A stretch of 64,000 nt of DNA from positions 2,695,532 to 2,759,531 of the forward strand of contig NZ_JAHBYN010000001.1 of assembly GCF_019635935.1 (NCBI RefSeq). Direction: 5' to 3'. This DNA comes from Parvibaculum sp. GTDB taxonomy: Bacteria; Pseudomonadota; Alphaproteobacteria; Parvibaculales; Parvibaculaceae. Positions 26,001 to 34,781 of this stretch are shown piece after piece. Under the pieces are notes generated by a model. That model was given only the letters and a program-made list of their open reading frames with translations. It did no database searches and was not told where the DNA came from. A program made the position numbers and the translations under genes. How positions within the stretch are numbered: the stretch's first letter is position 1; each line of letters starts with the position of its first letter.

Positions 26001-27758
26001 TCAGTCGGCCGCGATGCGCGCCCCCGCCGGACGCGTCTGCGCGCCGCGGATGAGCCGGCCGCCGAGCGCGCCGGTCGGTTCGCCGTTGCGGAAGGCGACG
26101 GCGCCCGAAACGATGCTGGCGGTGTAGCCGTCGGTCTTCTGGATCAGGCGTTTGCCGCCGGCCGGCAGGTCGTTGACGATATGCGGCGAATAAAGCGTCA
26201 GGCGGTCGAAGTCGATCACATTGACATCGGCCTTCATGCCCGGCGCGAGGATGCCGCGATCATGCAGGCCCACGAGATCGGCGTTGCGGCCGGTGAGCCC
26301 GTGCACCAGCCATTCGAGCGGCAGCTTGGCGCCCCGCGTGCGGTCGCGGCCCCAATGCGTCAAGAGCGTCGTCGGGAAGCTGACATCGCAGATGATGCCG
26401 CAATGCGCGCCGCCATCCGACAACCCGAAGGCGGTGTTCGGATGCGTCAGCATTTTCTCGACATCGGCGAGGCTGCCGCAGTGGTAATTCATCAGCGGGA
26501 AATAGAGCAGCGCCTTGCCGTCCCGCTCCAGCATCCAGTCGAGCACGACTTCGCGCGGATTTTTCCCCGTGCGCTCGGCGACCGCTTTCGCGCTCTGCTC
26601 GGGCGCCGGTTCGTAGTCGGGCCGCTCGCCCAGCGCGAACATCTTGTGGTAGCCCACGCAGATCATCTCGATGATCTCGCCGGCCGGATATTCTGGTTCC
26701 TCGGCGAGAAGCTTCGCGCGGAATTCAGGGTCGCGCAGCGCCTTCAATTGCGTTTCGAGCGGCGCGCCCCAGATATGGCGGAAGGTCTGGTGCATCACGA
26801 AGGGATTGAGCGAGGCGGTGAGGCCGAGCAGCAACCCGGTGGCGCGCGGCGGCACCTGGCCCTTGATGGGCAGCCCGTCGGCATTGGCGGCCGCGATATT
26901 GTCGAGCACACGCGCCCAGACATCCGGCCAGCGATCGTCCTGTTCGATGGTGATCGACATCGGCCGCCCCGAAAGCTCGACCATGCCCCTGAGCATCGCG
27001 AACTCGGCGTCGGTGTCCTTGAAGTCGGCGATCAGCTGCAAGACGCCCTTGCCCGATTTGCCCATCGCGCGGGCGATGCCGTGCAGCTCTTGCGCTTCGG
27101 CCTTCAAGGTCGGCGTCGAACCGCCCTTGACGTCTTTATGTTTCACCGTGCGCGAGGTCGAAAAGCCGAGTGCGCCGGCCTCCAGCGCCTCGACGACGAG
27201 GCGCGCCATCTCTTCCGTTTCGGCCTCGGTGGCGGGTTCGAGCGCCGGCGCCCGCTCGCCCATCACATAGGCGCGCACGGCGGCATGCGGAATTTGCAGG
27301 CCGACATCGACGGCGAGCGGCGAGGCCGCGACCGCGTCCATATATTCGGCGAAGCTTTCCCAGTTCCACTTGATGCCTTCGGCAAGCGCCGTACCCGGAA
27401 TATCCTCGACGCCCTCCATGAGGCCCAAGAGCCATTCGCGTTGCTCGGGCTTGCAGGGCGCGAAGCCGACGCCGCAATTGCCCATGACGGCGGTGGTGAC
27501 GCCGTGAAAGGTCGAGGGCTGGAGATAGGGGTCCCAGGTCACCTGGCCGTCATAATGCGTGTGAACGTCGATGAAGCCCGGCGTGACGATCTGCCCCTTG
27601 GCGTCGATCTCCTCGGCGCCCGAGCCGGAAACCTTGCCGACCGCCGTGATGACGCCATTGTCGATGGCGATGTCGGCCGCGAAAGGCGCGGCCCCCGTGC
27701 CGTCATAAACGGTGCCGCCGCGGATCACGATGTCATGCTGGCGAGACGTGCTGCTCAT
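26001..27758 (-). CDS. N-acyl-D-amino-acid deacylase-like amidohydrolase
   Basis: A 585-residue amidohydrolase-superfamily enzyme. The metal motif GFIDVHTHYDGQVTWDP and MGNCGVGFAPC (with the metal-ligand Cys of D-aminoacylases) are at about residues 57-100. Later come FSTSRTVKHKDV and FGLSDGGAHCGIICD with the catalytic aspartate. The C-terminal GMKADVNVIDFDRLTL is typical of the superfamily beta-sandwich. In the D-aminoacylase family the reaction is hydrolysis of N-acyl-D-amino acids, but many relatives act on other amides or cyclic substrates, so specificity is open. A close paralogue is at 40563-42299. It is the last gene before a low-GC toxin-antitoxin island. Confidence 0.85.
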   Translation of the reverse strand: MSSTSRQHDIVIRGGTVYDGTGAAPFAADIAIDNGVITAVGKVSGSGAEEIDAKGQIVTPGFIDVHTHYDGQVTWDPYLQPSTFHGVTTAVMGNCGVGFAPCKPEQREWLLGLMEGVEDIPGTALAEGIKWNWESFAEYMDAVAASPLAVDVGLQIPHAAVRAYVMGERAPALEPATEAETEEMARLVVEALEAGALGFSTSRTVKHKDVKGGSTPTLKAEAQELHGIARAMGKSGKGVLQLIADFKDTDAEFAMLRGMVELSGRPMSITIEQDDRWPDVWARVLDNIAAANADGLPIKGQVPPRATGLLLGLTASLNPFVMHQTFRHIWGAPLETQLKALRDPEFRAKLLAEEPEYPAGEIIEMICVGYHKMFALGERPDYEPAPEQSAKAVAERTGKNPREVVLDWMLERDGKALLYFPLMNYHCGSLADVEKMLTHPNTAFGLSDGGAHCGIICDVSFPTTLLTHWGRDRTRGAKLPLEWLVHGLTGRNADLVGLHDRGILAPGMKADVNVIDFDRLTLYSPHIVNDLPAGGKRLIQKTDGYTASIVSGAVAFRNGEPTGALGGRLIRGAQTRPAGARIAAD

Positions 27759-27839
27759 GGGGGTTCCCTCCCGGAAATGCTCTGAATGGCGTTTGGAGGG
27801 AGGATAGCGGAAATGGGGGGCGCGGGGGAGGGGTGGAAC

Positions 27840-28715
27840 CTAGCTATTCCAAGGTAGGCTTCGATAAAATGCAGCAACACGATCAAAGGCTTCCGCGAAA
27901 TCCGGAATGTCGCCGATTTCGAGTTTCAGCGAGTCCCATTCGGCGCCCGCTCGTCTTTGAACCTCGGGATCAGACAGCGAATGGATAGTGGGATTAATAT
28001 TTCTAGACCAACATTTCAGAAACAGGACTTCGAGAATTTGTGTTCGAAGCTGTTCATTGATGTTTCGACCTGAAATCAGGAGGTCGAGATCATAGACATC
28101 CTGGCGTCGGTTTCGACGCCGTATGGGTTGCTGCAACATGGCTCGATACTTTTCACCGATCAAGTCGGCCAAACTATAAGCTCTTATCTCAGCTCCACCT
28201 GTTAATTCCAGTATCTGTATGTTTTTGGTGGGTTCATTAAAGGAAATGTCGACTTCTACTACATCAACGGATTTTCCCTCATTGAGCGCAGTTTCCTGTT
28301 TGCTTCCGCGTATTGCATAAGCAATTTTCAATTTGAGAGCAGGAAAATCGGCTGTCTCGAATTTTCCTCTAGGCTGACGCTTAATTGAATGAACTTTCAT
28401 CAGCAAGTCCGGATAACCGAGAGTTGTAGTTACTCGAGGGAATATGTCATTCAATAAATCACAAATCTGATTGTCGACATCCGGTTCAGCGAGAAAGCTA
28501 GCTGTAAGATCAATATCTGTAGTCTGTCGAGGGCTCGCGTACGCCAACCCCATCAATATCCCGCCTTTTAGATAAAGTTCCTCTTGTAAATGAGCAGACA
28601 TTGCAATGGCATTTAGCGTAACTTCCGTCGCCTGTCTCTGGCGGTAGGCTATTGGGTCTGCCCTCGCGCCCTCGACCCATGAAGCAAGATCTATTTTCGT
28701 CGCCGTGTCAGGCAT
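27840..28715 (-). CDS. abiEii: AbiEii/AbiGii-type nucleotidyltransferase toxin
   Basis: A 291-residue nucleotidyltransferase-fold protein of the type IV toxin-antitoxin class. The hallmark ELYLKGGILMGLAYASPRQTTDIDLT (about residues 46-71) contains the KGG and T-DIDLT motifs that bind nucleotide and metal. The downstream motif IGEKYRAMLQQ with RRRNRRQDVYDLDLLI matches the conserved E-K and R-x-x-D-x-x-D-L elements. In characterised members the enzyme adds nucleotides to tRNA or binds GTP and stops growth. It overlaps the upstream antitoxin-like gene by 8 bases (ATGCCTGA), so translation is coupled. GC content is markedly lower than the neighbours, indicating recent transfer. Target here is unknown. 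Confidence 0.85.
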   Translation of the reverse strand: MPDTATKIDLASWVEGARADPIAYRQRQATEVTLNAIAMSAHLQEELYLKGGILMGLAYASPRQTTDIDLTASFLAEPDVDNQICDLLNDIFPRVTTTLGYPDLLMKVHSIKRQPRGKFETADFPALKLKIAYAIRGSKQETALNEGKSVDVVEVDISFNEPTKNIQILELTGGAEIRAYSLADLIGEKYRAMLQQPIRRRNRRQDVYDLDLLISGRNINEQLRTQILEVLFLKCWSRNINPTIHSLSDPEVQRRAGAEWDSLKLEIGDIPDFAEAFDRVAAFYRSLPWNS

Positions 28716-29619
28716 TCAGTGAGATCATCCATTTTTCGGAGTAAGTAGGAGCGAAGTCCTTTGTGGGGTCGAGCTTTCTACTGCCGCCGCGTTGCACGAA
28801 AGCTTTCCATGCGTCGATACGACGATCGGCTTTTATTAGGAGCCGTTCTTCAAGAATGTATCCGGCACGGCTTTTGACGATGGAGCTTTCTATGTGGTCG
28901 ACGGACTCGATAATCTCATCCAGATAGTATTTTGCATGTTCTTCCCACACATCAAGTACGTGACTCATCCCACCACACAGCACTGGGTTTTGAATTGTAT
29001 CCAAGAATGTTTGACCGATGGTGGCGAGGCGAGCCGCACTTCCCCGGGCTCGAATATTTTTCCCAAGTGTTTTGGTTTCTAATACATGAAGCGGACGACG
29101 GCGAACGCGTTTTGGGTGCAGAATATTTTTAAGAGGATAAGGATTGACGACGCCTTTGGAGGCGTCGGCAGCCATAATTTCTTGCAGTTTCTGCCTTGCG
29201 ATATTGCGGTCTGGTCTTGTTAGAAAAAGCGCATCGGGGCGGCGGTTTGTTATGCCCCAACGTTGCATGGCGGATATATGGGAAATGTAACAGAGACGAT
29301 CTGCTAAGCAGACAATTTCATCTGCAGGTCGATCCGGCACTGCGAGCGCTCGTATTATCTTGGAGCCGTAATCACGATCCGCTCCTATCACGCCGGCATT
29401 TTTAAGATTTGTTCTGTGACGTACGTAGTCTTCTGCGGTGGGTGTCTTGGCACGTAAGTAAAGCTTCTCGTCTTTTGGCTCTCTATACATTTTCAAGATG
29501 AGATAGAAAAACTCGTAGGGCGTATATACGGGCTGCTCTGCTTGTTCGATTGCATTTGCGAGGTAGTGGCCAGCGCGAGTGAGGGTGTCTTTCACCACGC
29601 TGTGTTGAAGGATGGCCAT
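28708..29619 (-). CDS. abiEi: AbiEi-like antitoxin / transcriptional regulator
   Basis: A 303-residue protein in the antitoxin position directly before the AbiEii-type toxin. An N-terminal part (about 1-95) looks like a small helical DNA-binding region; the middle contains LCYISHISAMQRWGITNRRPDALFLT, the AbiEi signature in which a promoter-binding protein carries a Tyr/Ser-rich strand, followed by a C-terminal AbiEi-like region with TIGQTFLDTIQNPVLCGGMSHVLDVWEEHA. In characterised systems AbiEi neutralises the toxin and represses its own promoter by binding inverted repeats. Two long palindromes over -10-like elements lie just upstream (29630-29676 and 29715-29759). It is larger than many AbiEi proteins, so subclass is uncertain. 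Confidence 0.7.
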   Translation of the reverse strand: MAILQHSVVKDTLTRAGHYLANAIEQAEQPVYTPYEFFYLILKMYREPKDEKLYLRAKTPTAEDYVRHRTNLKNAGVIGADRDYGSKIIRALAVPDRPADEIVCLADRLCYISHISAMQRWGITNRRPDALFLTRPDRNIARQKLQEIMAADASKGVVNPYPLKNILHPKRVRRRPLHVLETKTLGKNIRARGSAARLATIGQTFLDTIQNPVLCGGMSHVLDVWEEHAKYYLDEIIESVDHIESSIVKSRAGYILEERLLIKADRRIDAWKAFVQRGGSRKLDPTKDFAPTYSEKWMISLNA

Positions 29620-29629
29620 ATTTTATCCG

Positions 29630-29688
29630 AAGGTGTGGAGTACATGCGTCCTTAGGACGCATGTACTCCACACCTTGCCTAAAGTCAA
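29630..29688 (-). promoter_or_regulatory. Promoter-palindrome unit 1 of the AbiE-like operon
   Basis: A perfect 47-bp inverted repeat spans 29630-29676: 23-bp arms around a single central T at 29653, with centre GTCCTTAGGAC. Read on the minus strand, a TTGACT -35 (29683-29688) stands 17 bp from TACATG (29660-29665), a -10-like hexamer inside the palindrome arm. The palindrome ends 10 bases before the antitoxin ATG, so it would also form a strong hairpin in the mRNA next to the start codon. An autorepression operator is the likely role. Confidence 0.65.
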
Positions 29689-29714
29689 TAGAAATTTTTT
29701 GAAGAAATGGGTAT

Positions 29715-29772
29715 GGCAATGATGTATGTGTGTCCTTAGGACACACATACATCATTGCCAAGGCAAAGTCAA
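29715..29772 (-). promoter_or_regulatory. Promoter-palindrome unit 2 of the AbiE-like operon
   Basis: A perfect 45-bp inverted repeat (29715-29759, 22-bp arms, central T at 29737) has the same GTCCTTAGGAC core as unit 1 but different outer arms. On the minus strand TTGACT (29767-29772) is again 17 bp from TATGTG (29744-29749), a -10-like hexamer in the arm. The centres of the two palindromes are 84 bp apart, eight helical turns. The repeated TTGACTTT and core suggest an old duplication. Confidence 0.6.
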
Positions 29773-29889
29773 ATGCAAAATTACCTCAAGCGCCTAAACA
29801 ACAGTCAACCCATACCGAAGACACCTTTCCCTTGCCCGCGATGCGCGCTGGCGCCGGTCGGCCTCTTCTACGATTTCTACGAGGTCTGA
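29773..29889 (+). other. Small open frame, possibly a chimeric junction remnant
   Basis: A 38-codon frame starts immediately after palindrome unit 2 and is divergent from the antitoxin gene. The first half is AT-rich and the second half GC-rich, ending LAPVGLFYDFYEV before the stop at 29887-29889. A CPRC pair is present. There is no good ribosome-binding site. The GC-rich tail looks like the C-terminus of a lost core gene whose body was replaced by the low-GC island. Coding status is unproven. Confidence 0.25.
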
Positions 29890-29893
29890 CCGC

Positions 29894-30691
29894 TCACGAC
29901 GTCTGCTGCTTCCCCCGGTTCTGTATCCCCTCGCGCCGCGCGGCGATTTCCTCGGGCGCGACGGATTTGTTGGCGGCGTTGGAGAACTGCCGCTCGGTCT
30001 TGAGCGCGGTGCCGAAATCCTGCGCGAAACCGTCATCGATCAGTTTCTTGTAGGCCGGCAGGCATTGCGGCACGACCGAGAGCATGTCTTCGGCGAGCTT
30101 GCGGGCCGTCGGCAGCAATTCCTCGGCCGGCACGACGCGGTTGACGAGGCCCCAGTCGCAGGCCTGCTGCGCGCTGAGGAAATTGCCGGTCAGCGACAAT
30201 TCCTTGGCGCGGTAGATGCCGATGGCGCGGCTGAGCTTCTGGCTGAGGCCCCAGCCGGGCAGGATGCCGACGCGGGCATGGGTGTCGGCGAAGCGCGCAT
30301 TTTCCGAACAGATCAGTACGTCGCAGGCAATGGCGAGTTCGAAACCGCCGGTGATGGCGACGCCGTTGATCGCGCCGATGACGGGGCCCGAGAAACGGCC
30401 GATCGACGTGACCGGGTCCTTGTCGCCGATGGTCGAGTTGACGCCGCCTGAATTTCCGCCGACGGCGCTGGCGTCGCCGCCCAGTTCCTTGAGGTCGAGC
30501 CCGGCGCAGAAGGCCTTGCCGGCGCCGGTCAGGATCGCGACGCGGATGTTTTCGTCGGCCTCGAGTTCCTCGAAGGTCTCGGCGATGGCGCGGCGCAGAT
30601 CGCGCGACAGCGCGTTCATGGCGGTGGGGCGGTTCAGCGTGACGGTGGCGATGCCGCCGGATTTCTCGACCAGGATGACGGGCTCGGACAT
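29894..30691 (-). CDS. Enoyl-CoA hydratase/isomerase family protein
   Basis: A 265-residue crotonase-family protein. The N-terminal ATVTLNRPTAMNALSRDLRRAI, the oxyanion-hole segment AGKAFCAGLDLKEL (about residues 60-73) and the second oxyanion segment NGVAITGGFELAIACDVLI (about 107-125) are clear. The usual second catalytic Glu position is occupied in a stretch ARVGILPGWGLSQKLSRAIG; Glu in GGFELA is present. In the family the reaction is hydration of 2-enoyl-CoA or isomerisation in beta-oxidation. It is probably a fatty-acid catabolism gene standing alone; upstream on the same strand is a DUF819 transporter gene. The island boundary lies just past its 3' end. Confidence 0.9.
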   Translation of the reverse strand: MSEPVILVEKSGGIATVTLNRPTAMNALSRDLRRAIAETFEELEADENIRVAILTGAGKAFCAGLDLKELGGDASAVGGNSGGVNSTIGDKDPVTSIGRFSGPVIGAINGVAITGGFELAIACDVLICSENARFADTHARVGILPGWGLSQKLSRAIGIYRAKELSLTGNFLSAQQACDWGLVNRVVPAEELLPTARKLAEDMLSVVPQCLPAYKKLIDDGFAQDFGTALKTERQFSNAANKSVAPEEIAARREGIQNRGKQQTS

Positions 30692-30761
30692 GGGGGCGCT
30701 CCTCGATGGAATGGCTTTGAGCCTGTTCTATCGGGATCGGGAAGCGCGGGCAAACCGATCT

Positions 30762-31901
30762 TCACCCGAGAAATCCGGCGAGCCCCACACCGATGAAATT
30801 GGCGATCGCATAGCCGAAGACGCCGAGCAGCACGCCCGGCGTCACCAGCAGCCGCCAGCGCTGGCTTGCCGCCATCGCCGCCGCCGTCGCCGGACCGACG
30901 GCCACCGCGTTGGAGGCGATCAGCGCCTCGGCAAGGTCGATGCGGAAAATCTTCGCGCCCGCCAGCACGACCGCGAGATGCACCGTCGCCATGACGAGGA
31001 CGAAGAAGAAGATCGGCATCGCCGTCTGCACCATCAGCACGACATCGGCGCCGGCGCCGATGACGCCGAAAAACACATACATGAAGAACATGCCGAGATC
31101 GAAACCGCCCCGAAGTTTCGCGAGATAGGCCGGGAAGAGATTGGCGAGCGCGAGCGCGATCAGCGTGATGAACAGAACCGAATAGCCGGGCATCCCGAGC
31201 ATCTCGCCGATGAGCCTGCCGCCGAAGGCGCAGGCCGCGGCGAGGAAAAGCAGCGTTGCCAGCGCGCCCATGTCGAGCGGCGGTTTCGCCTCTTCCTTGT
31301 GCGCGACGCCGTCGTCGCCCGCTTCGATGATCTTCGACGGGATGAAACGCAAGAGCGCCCGCGAGCCCGCCATCGTCAGGATGGCAGCCATGAAGACGAC
31401 CATGACGACGGCATCGGTCGCCGCCATGGTGGCGATCAACGCGCCGTTTTCATTGAGGCCGAGCGCCTGGGCGACGGCGGCGAAATTCATCGAGCCGCCG
31501 ATCCAGCTTGCGCCGAGCGTCGCCGCGATGCGGTTGGCGTCGGGCCCGAGATCGATGAGATAAAAGCCCGCCAGCACACCCGCCACCGTGCCCGCGACCG
31601 CGACGGCGAAGGCTGCGATCATCATGCCGGCCTCGCTGATGAGCTTGCGGATATCGGCATGGAAAAGCAGCAGCGGAATGGCAAGGCTGACCGCATAGGT
31701 CCAGACCATGTCGTGAAACGGCGAGGCGAAAGGCACGACACGCAGATTGGCGAGCAGTGTGCCGGCCAGGATCGTCAACACCACGCCCGAAAGCCATTGC
31801 CCGAGCCGCGTGCGCTCCGACCAGAAGCCGAAAGCGGCGAGCCCGAGAAACGCAAACATCAGGCCGAACATGTTGTCGGCGGAAATCAGCGGCAGTTCCA
31901 T
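30762..31901 (-). CDS. DUF819 family membrane protein (putative transporter)
   Basis: A 379-residue polytopic protein with about ten to eleven predicted helices, matching the DUF819 (YjcL-like) family. Typical are LISADNMFGLMFAFLGLAAFGFW at the start, the conserved ATLGASWIGGSMNFAAVAQALGL in the middle and IASNAVAVGPATAAAMAASQRWR before the last helices. The GGSxNxAA pattern and the repeated AVGPATAAA suggest a two-repeat transporter fold like that of sodium-dependent carriers. Substrate is unknown. I chose ATG 31901; an upstream in-frame start at 31931 adds ten polar residues. The gene runs in the same direction as the LpxR-like gene upstream, 66 bases away. Confidence 0.82.
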   Translation of the reverse strand: MELPLISADNMFGLMFAFLGLAAFGFWSERTRLGQWLSGVVLTILAGTLLANLRVVPFASPFHDMVWTYAVSLAIPLLLFHADIRKLISEAGMMIAAFAVAVAGTVAGVLAGFYLIDLGPDANRIAATLGASWIGGSMNFAAVAQALGLNENGALIATMAATDAVVMVVFMAAILTMAGSRALLRFIPSKIIEAGDDGVAHKEEAKPPLDMGALATLLFLAAACAFGGRLIGEMLGMPGYSVLFITLIALALANLFPAYLAKLRGGFDLGMFFMYVFFGVIGAGADVVLMVQTAMPIFFFVLVMATVHLAVVLAGAKIFRIDLAEALIASNAVAVGPATAAAMAASQRWRLLVTPGVLLGVFGYAIANFIGVGLAGFLG

Positions 31902-31967
31902 GTGGCGGTCCCCGGCGATTCTGGATTGCACCCATCATGCGGCGCGGGCGGAGGAAGGCAAGTGCCC

Positions 31968-33041
31968 TCAATAGGCGAAGGTCACCGTCAGCGAACCGAA
32001 CTGGTCCGGTTTTGGCTGGCCCTTGTATTCCTTGCTGCGGAAGACATGGGTAATGCTGAAGCGGGCCGGCCCGACGATGGCGACCGCGCCGAGCTTGGCG
32101 TCATAGACGAAATGTTCCTTGTCGATGCTGACGCTGTCGCGGAACGTGTTGCCGTCGAGGAAGATGTCGCGCGCGATGCCGCGGCCTTCGATTCCGGCAA
32201 AGAGATAGCAGTTGCAGCCCGGACCCGCCGGACGGAACCATTCCGAGCCGCCGACGCCCGGATAGATGCGGGTCGGGCCGAAATCGTCCGGCAGCGCCGG
32301 GCCGATGCGGAAGGTGCCGCCGATGCCGCCATAGGTCTGCACCGTGCCGAGCGAGACGATCGTGTAGGGAATGAAATCGGTTTCCATGCCGAACAGGCGT
32401 TCGCCGCCCAGCGTCGGGCTGCGCCAGGCGCGCTCGAAGCTGAGATTGAAGCCAATCTCGTCGCGGATCTGGTTGTGCCAGCCATTGGCCTTGTCGGCGC
32501 CGATGACGCTGTGCCATTCGTTCTGCACCCATTCGCCTTGCGCCTTGGGGCCGACGACGCCCAAATCGAGCTTCCAGTTGTCCTGCCAGGCCTCGCCCGT
32601 GATCGTGCTTGAGCGCACGCTCTGGAGTGCGAAGGTCATATGAAGCCACGCCGCATAGGGGCGCTCGTTGGGCAGGTAGGCGACGGCGGCCGTATCGTCG
32701 GGCGTGAAGATGGCGTGACCGAGCGCGATGCCGACGCGGTGGCTCTTCCGGTCGAAATTGCCGGTCGGAAAGAACAGCGAATAGAAAGGCGGCGAGGAAA
32801 AATCGGCCAGCCATTTCGGCAGGTCGTTGCGCGGCCGCGACAGCCAGGCCGCCTGCACGCCGTTGGTGTAGTGGCGATCGGTATTCGAGAAGCCGGCGAA
32901 AAGGTCGTTCTCGACCTGGAAGGTGATGAAAGCCTTGTCGACGGCCGGGTCCGCCGCTTCGGCCGCCGCAGGCGCGGAAAGGGTGACGAGGCCGATTGCC
33001 GCCGCGGCCAGCAGGCGTCGGACGGCAGGAAACACGGTCAT
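31968..33041 (-). CDS. Lipid A deacylase LpxR family outer-membrane protein (DUF2219)
   Basis: A 357-residue protein with a signal peptide (about 1-29, ending APAAAEA) and the LpxR signature FQVENDLFAGFSNTDRHYTNGVQAAW at the mature N-terminus. In LpxR the ENDLF Asn and Asp bind calcium and lie at the active site. Further family segments are GIALGHAIFTPDD (a catalytic His region) and WKLDLGVVGPKAQGEWVQNEWHSVIGADKANGWHNQIRDEIGFNLSFE. The terminal SLTVTFAY ends in an aromatic residue as expected for an outer-membrane barrel. In the family it removes the 3'-acyloxyacyl chain of lipid A. Actual activity in this host is inferred only from family membership. Confidence 0.87.
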   Translation of the reverse strand: MTVFPAVRRLLAAAAIGLVTLSAPAAAEAADPAVDKAFITFQVENDLFAGFSNTDRHYTNGVQAAWLSRPRNDLPKWLADFSSPPFYSLFFPTGNFDRKSHRVGIALGHAIFTPDDTAAVAYLPNERPYAAWLHMTFALQSVRSSTITGEAWQDNWKLDLGVVGPKAQGEWVQNEWHSVIGADKANGWHNQIRDEIGFNLSFERAWRSPTLGGERLFGMETDFIPYTIVSLGTVQTYGGIGGTFRIGPALPDDFGPTRIYPGVGGSEWFRPAGPGCNCYLFAGIEGRGIARDIFLDGNTFRDSVSIDKEHFVYDAKLGAVAIVGPARFSITHVFRSKEYKGQPKPDQFGSLTVTFAY

Positions 33042-33178
33042 CGGTCATTGCCTCTGGACGAATGCGGATACGAACTCCGCGAAGTGGCTTGACGCCGGGG
33101 AGCCCCCACCTGTCCAATACTACGAAAGGCAACCAAAACAAAGTTGCGGCGCAAAGACGCCGGCAGGGAGGAAGTTTC

Positions 33179-34759
33179 ATGGCTGTTGCGGAAACAGCGC
33201 CCGCGTGGAGTCGCGAGGATGCGGCGGCGGCGGGCATGGTGGTGGCGTGGCACGCAGGCCAGGCGCCGGACCGGCCGGCGATTATTTCCGAGGCCGGCAA
33301 CCGGACCTATGGCGAATTGAATGCGCGCGCCAACAAGCTGGTGCGCGCGCTCAGGCGTGCGGGGCTCAATGCCGGCGACGCGGTGGCGCTGCTTTGTTCG
33401 AACCGGCCGGAATTCGTCGAGACGGTGGCGGCCTGCGCGCGCGGCGGCTTCCGCCTGACGCCGGTGAACTGGCATCTCAAAGGTTCCGAAGTCGGCTACA
33501 TCGTCGACAATTGCGAGGCAAAGGCCTTCATCGCCGATGCGCGCTTCCCGGCGTCCGCCGCCGAAGCGGCGGCTGCGGCGAAGGGGCTCGTCGCGAAGCT
33601 TGCCGTCGGCGGCCCGCTGCCGGGCTTTGCGTCCTATGACGCGGCGCTGGAAGCCGAAGACGGGAGCGACCTCGCCGATCCGGTGCTCGGTACACAGATG
33701 ATGTACACTTCCGGAACGACCGGCCACCCCAAAGGCGTCTATCGCCGTCAGGCCGCGCCCCTCTCGCCGCTGCTGGTCAAGCTGACCGAGACGGCGGCCT
33801 TCCGCGAGGGCGATCTGGCGCTTGTCACCGGCCCGCTCTATCACGCGGCGCCGCTGGCCTTGAACATGAGTTTCCCGCTCAATGCCGGCGTCGGCTGCGT
33901 ACTGATGGACAAATGGGACGCCGAGGAAACGCTGCGCCTCGTCGCCGAATACAGGATCACGCATACGCATGTCGTGCCGACCATGCTGCACCGGATGCTG
34001 CAACTGCCGGAAACGACGAAGGCGAAATACGACATATCCTCCTTGCGCTGGATCTTGCATGGCGCCGCCCCTTGCCCCGCGCATGTGAAGGAAGGTTCGA
34101 TCGCATGGTTCGGCCCGGTGGTCTTCGAGTACTACGCGGCGACCGAAGGCGGCGGCATTTTCGTCGACAGCCATGAATGGCCGGTGAAGAAGGGTACGGT
34201 CGGCAAGCCGTTGCCCGGCGTCGTCGTCGAAGTGCATGACGAGGACGGCAAGCCGGTGAAGCCGCGCGATGTCGGCACGATCTATTTCAAGGCGCCGGAA
34301 ACCGGCCGCTTCGAGTATTTCAAGGCGCCCGAAAAGACCGACGGCGCCTATCGCGGCGATTTCTACACCATGGGCGACATGGGTTACATCGACGAGGACG
34401 GGTTCCTGTTCCTCACCGGCCGCAGCGCCGAGGTCATCATCTCGGGCGGCGTCAACATCTATCCGGCCGAAATCGACCAGGAGATTTTGAAACATCCGGC
34501 AGTGGCCGACGCGGCGGCCGTCGGCGTGCCCAACGAGGAATGGGGTGAGGAGGTGAAACTCGTCATCGAGTTGAACGAGGGCTACAAGCCCGACGCGGCG
34601 ATGGCACGCGAGCTGCTCGACTTCGCGGCGGCGAACCTGCCCGGCTATCAGCGCCCGCGCTCGGTCGATTTCATGGCCGAACTACCGCGTATGCCGAGCG
34701 GCAAGGTTTTGCGCCGCACGATCCGCGACGCCTATTGGCAGGGCGACAAGAAAATCTGA
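33179..34759 (+). CDS. Acyl-CoA synthetase (AMP-forming)
   Basis: A 526-residue ANL-superfamily ligase. The P-loop is MYTSGTTGHPKGV, the adenine motif is YYAATEGGGIF, the hinge region is DMGYIDEDGFLFLTGRSAEVIISGGVNIYPAEIDQ, and the catalytic lysine is in MPSGKVLRR. I chose ATG 33179, which follows the ribosome-binding site GGGAGGAAG, and reject the longer frame from 32996 that would overlap the divergent LpxR-type gene. It activates an organic acid to its CoA thioester. The next gene, 22 bases downstream, is an SDR, repeating the synthetase-SDR order seen at 17797-20347. The substrate is not known. Confidence 0.92.
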   Translation: MAVAETAPAWSREDAAAAGMVVAWHAGQAPDRPAIISEAGNRTYGELNARANKLVRALRRAGLNAGDAVALLCSNRPEFVETVAACARGGFRLTPVNWHLKGSEVGYIVDNCEAKAFIADARFPASAAEAAAAAKGLVAKLAVGGPLPGFASYDAALEAEDGSDLADPVLGTQMMYTSGTTGHPKGVYRRQAAPLSPLLVKLTETAAFREGDLALVTGPLYHAAPLALNMSFPLNAGVGCVLMDKWDAEETLRLVAEYRITHTHVVPTMLHRMLQLPETTKAKYDISSLRWILHGAAPCPAHVKEGSIAWFGPVVFEYYAATEGGGIFVDSHEWPVKKGTVGKPLPGVVVEVHDEDGKPVKPRDVGTIYFKAPETGRFEYFKAPEKTDGAYRGDFYTMGDMGYIDEDGFLFLTGRSAEVIISGGVNIYPAEIDQEILKHPAVADAAAVGVPNEEWGEEVKLVIELNEGYKPDAAMARELLDFAAANLPGYQRPRSVDFMAELPRMPSGKVLRRTIRDAYWQGDKKI

Positions 34760-34781
34760 AAACGAAGCAGGGGAGGAGAAG

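Noticed and set aside
29483..29761. 92-codon minus-strand frame across the two palindromes
   Set aside because: It is generated by the repeats and overlaps the antitoxin gene start; start codon is TTG and there is no homology.
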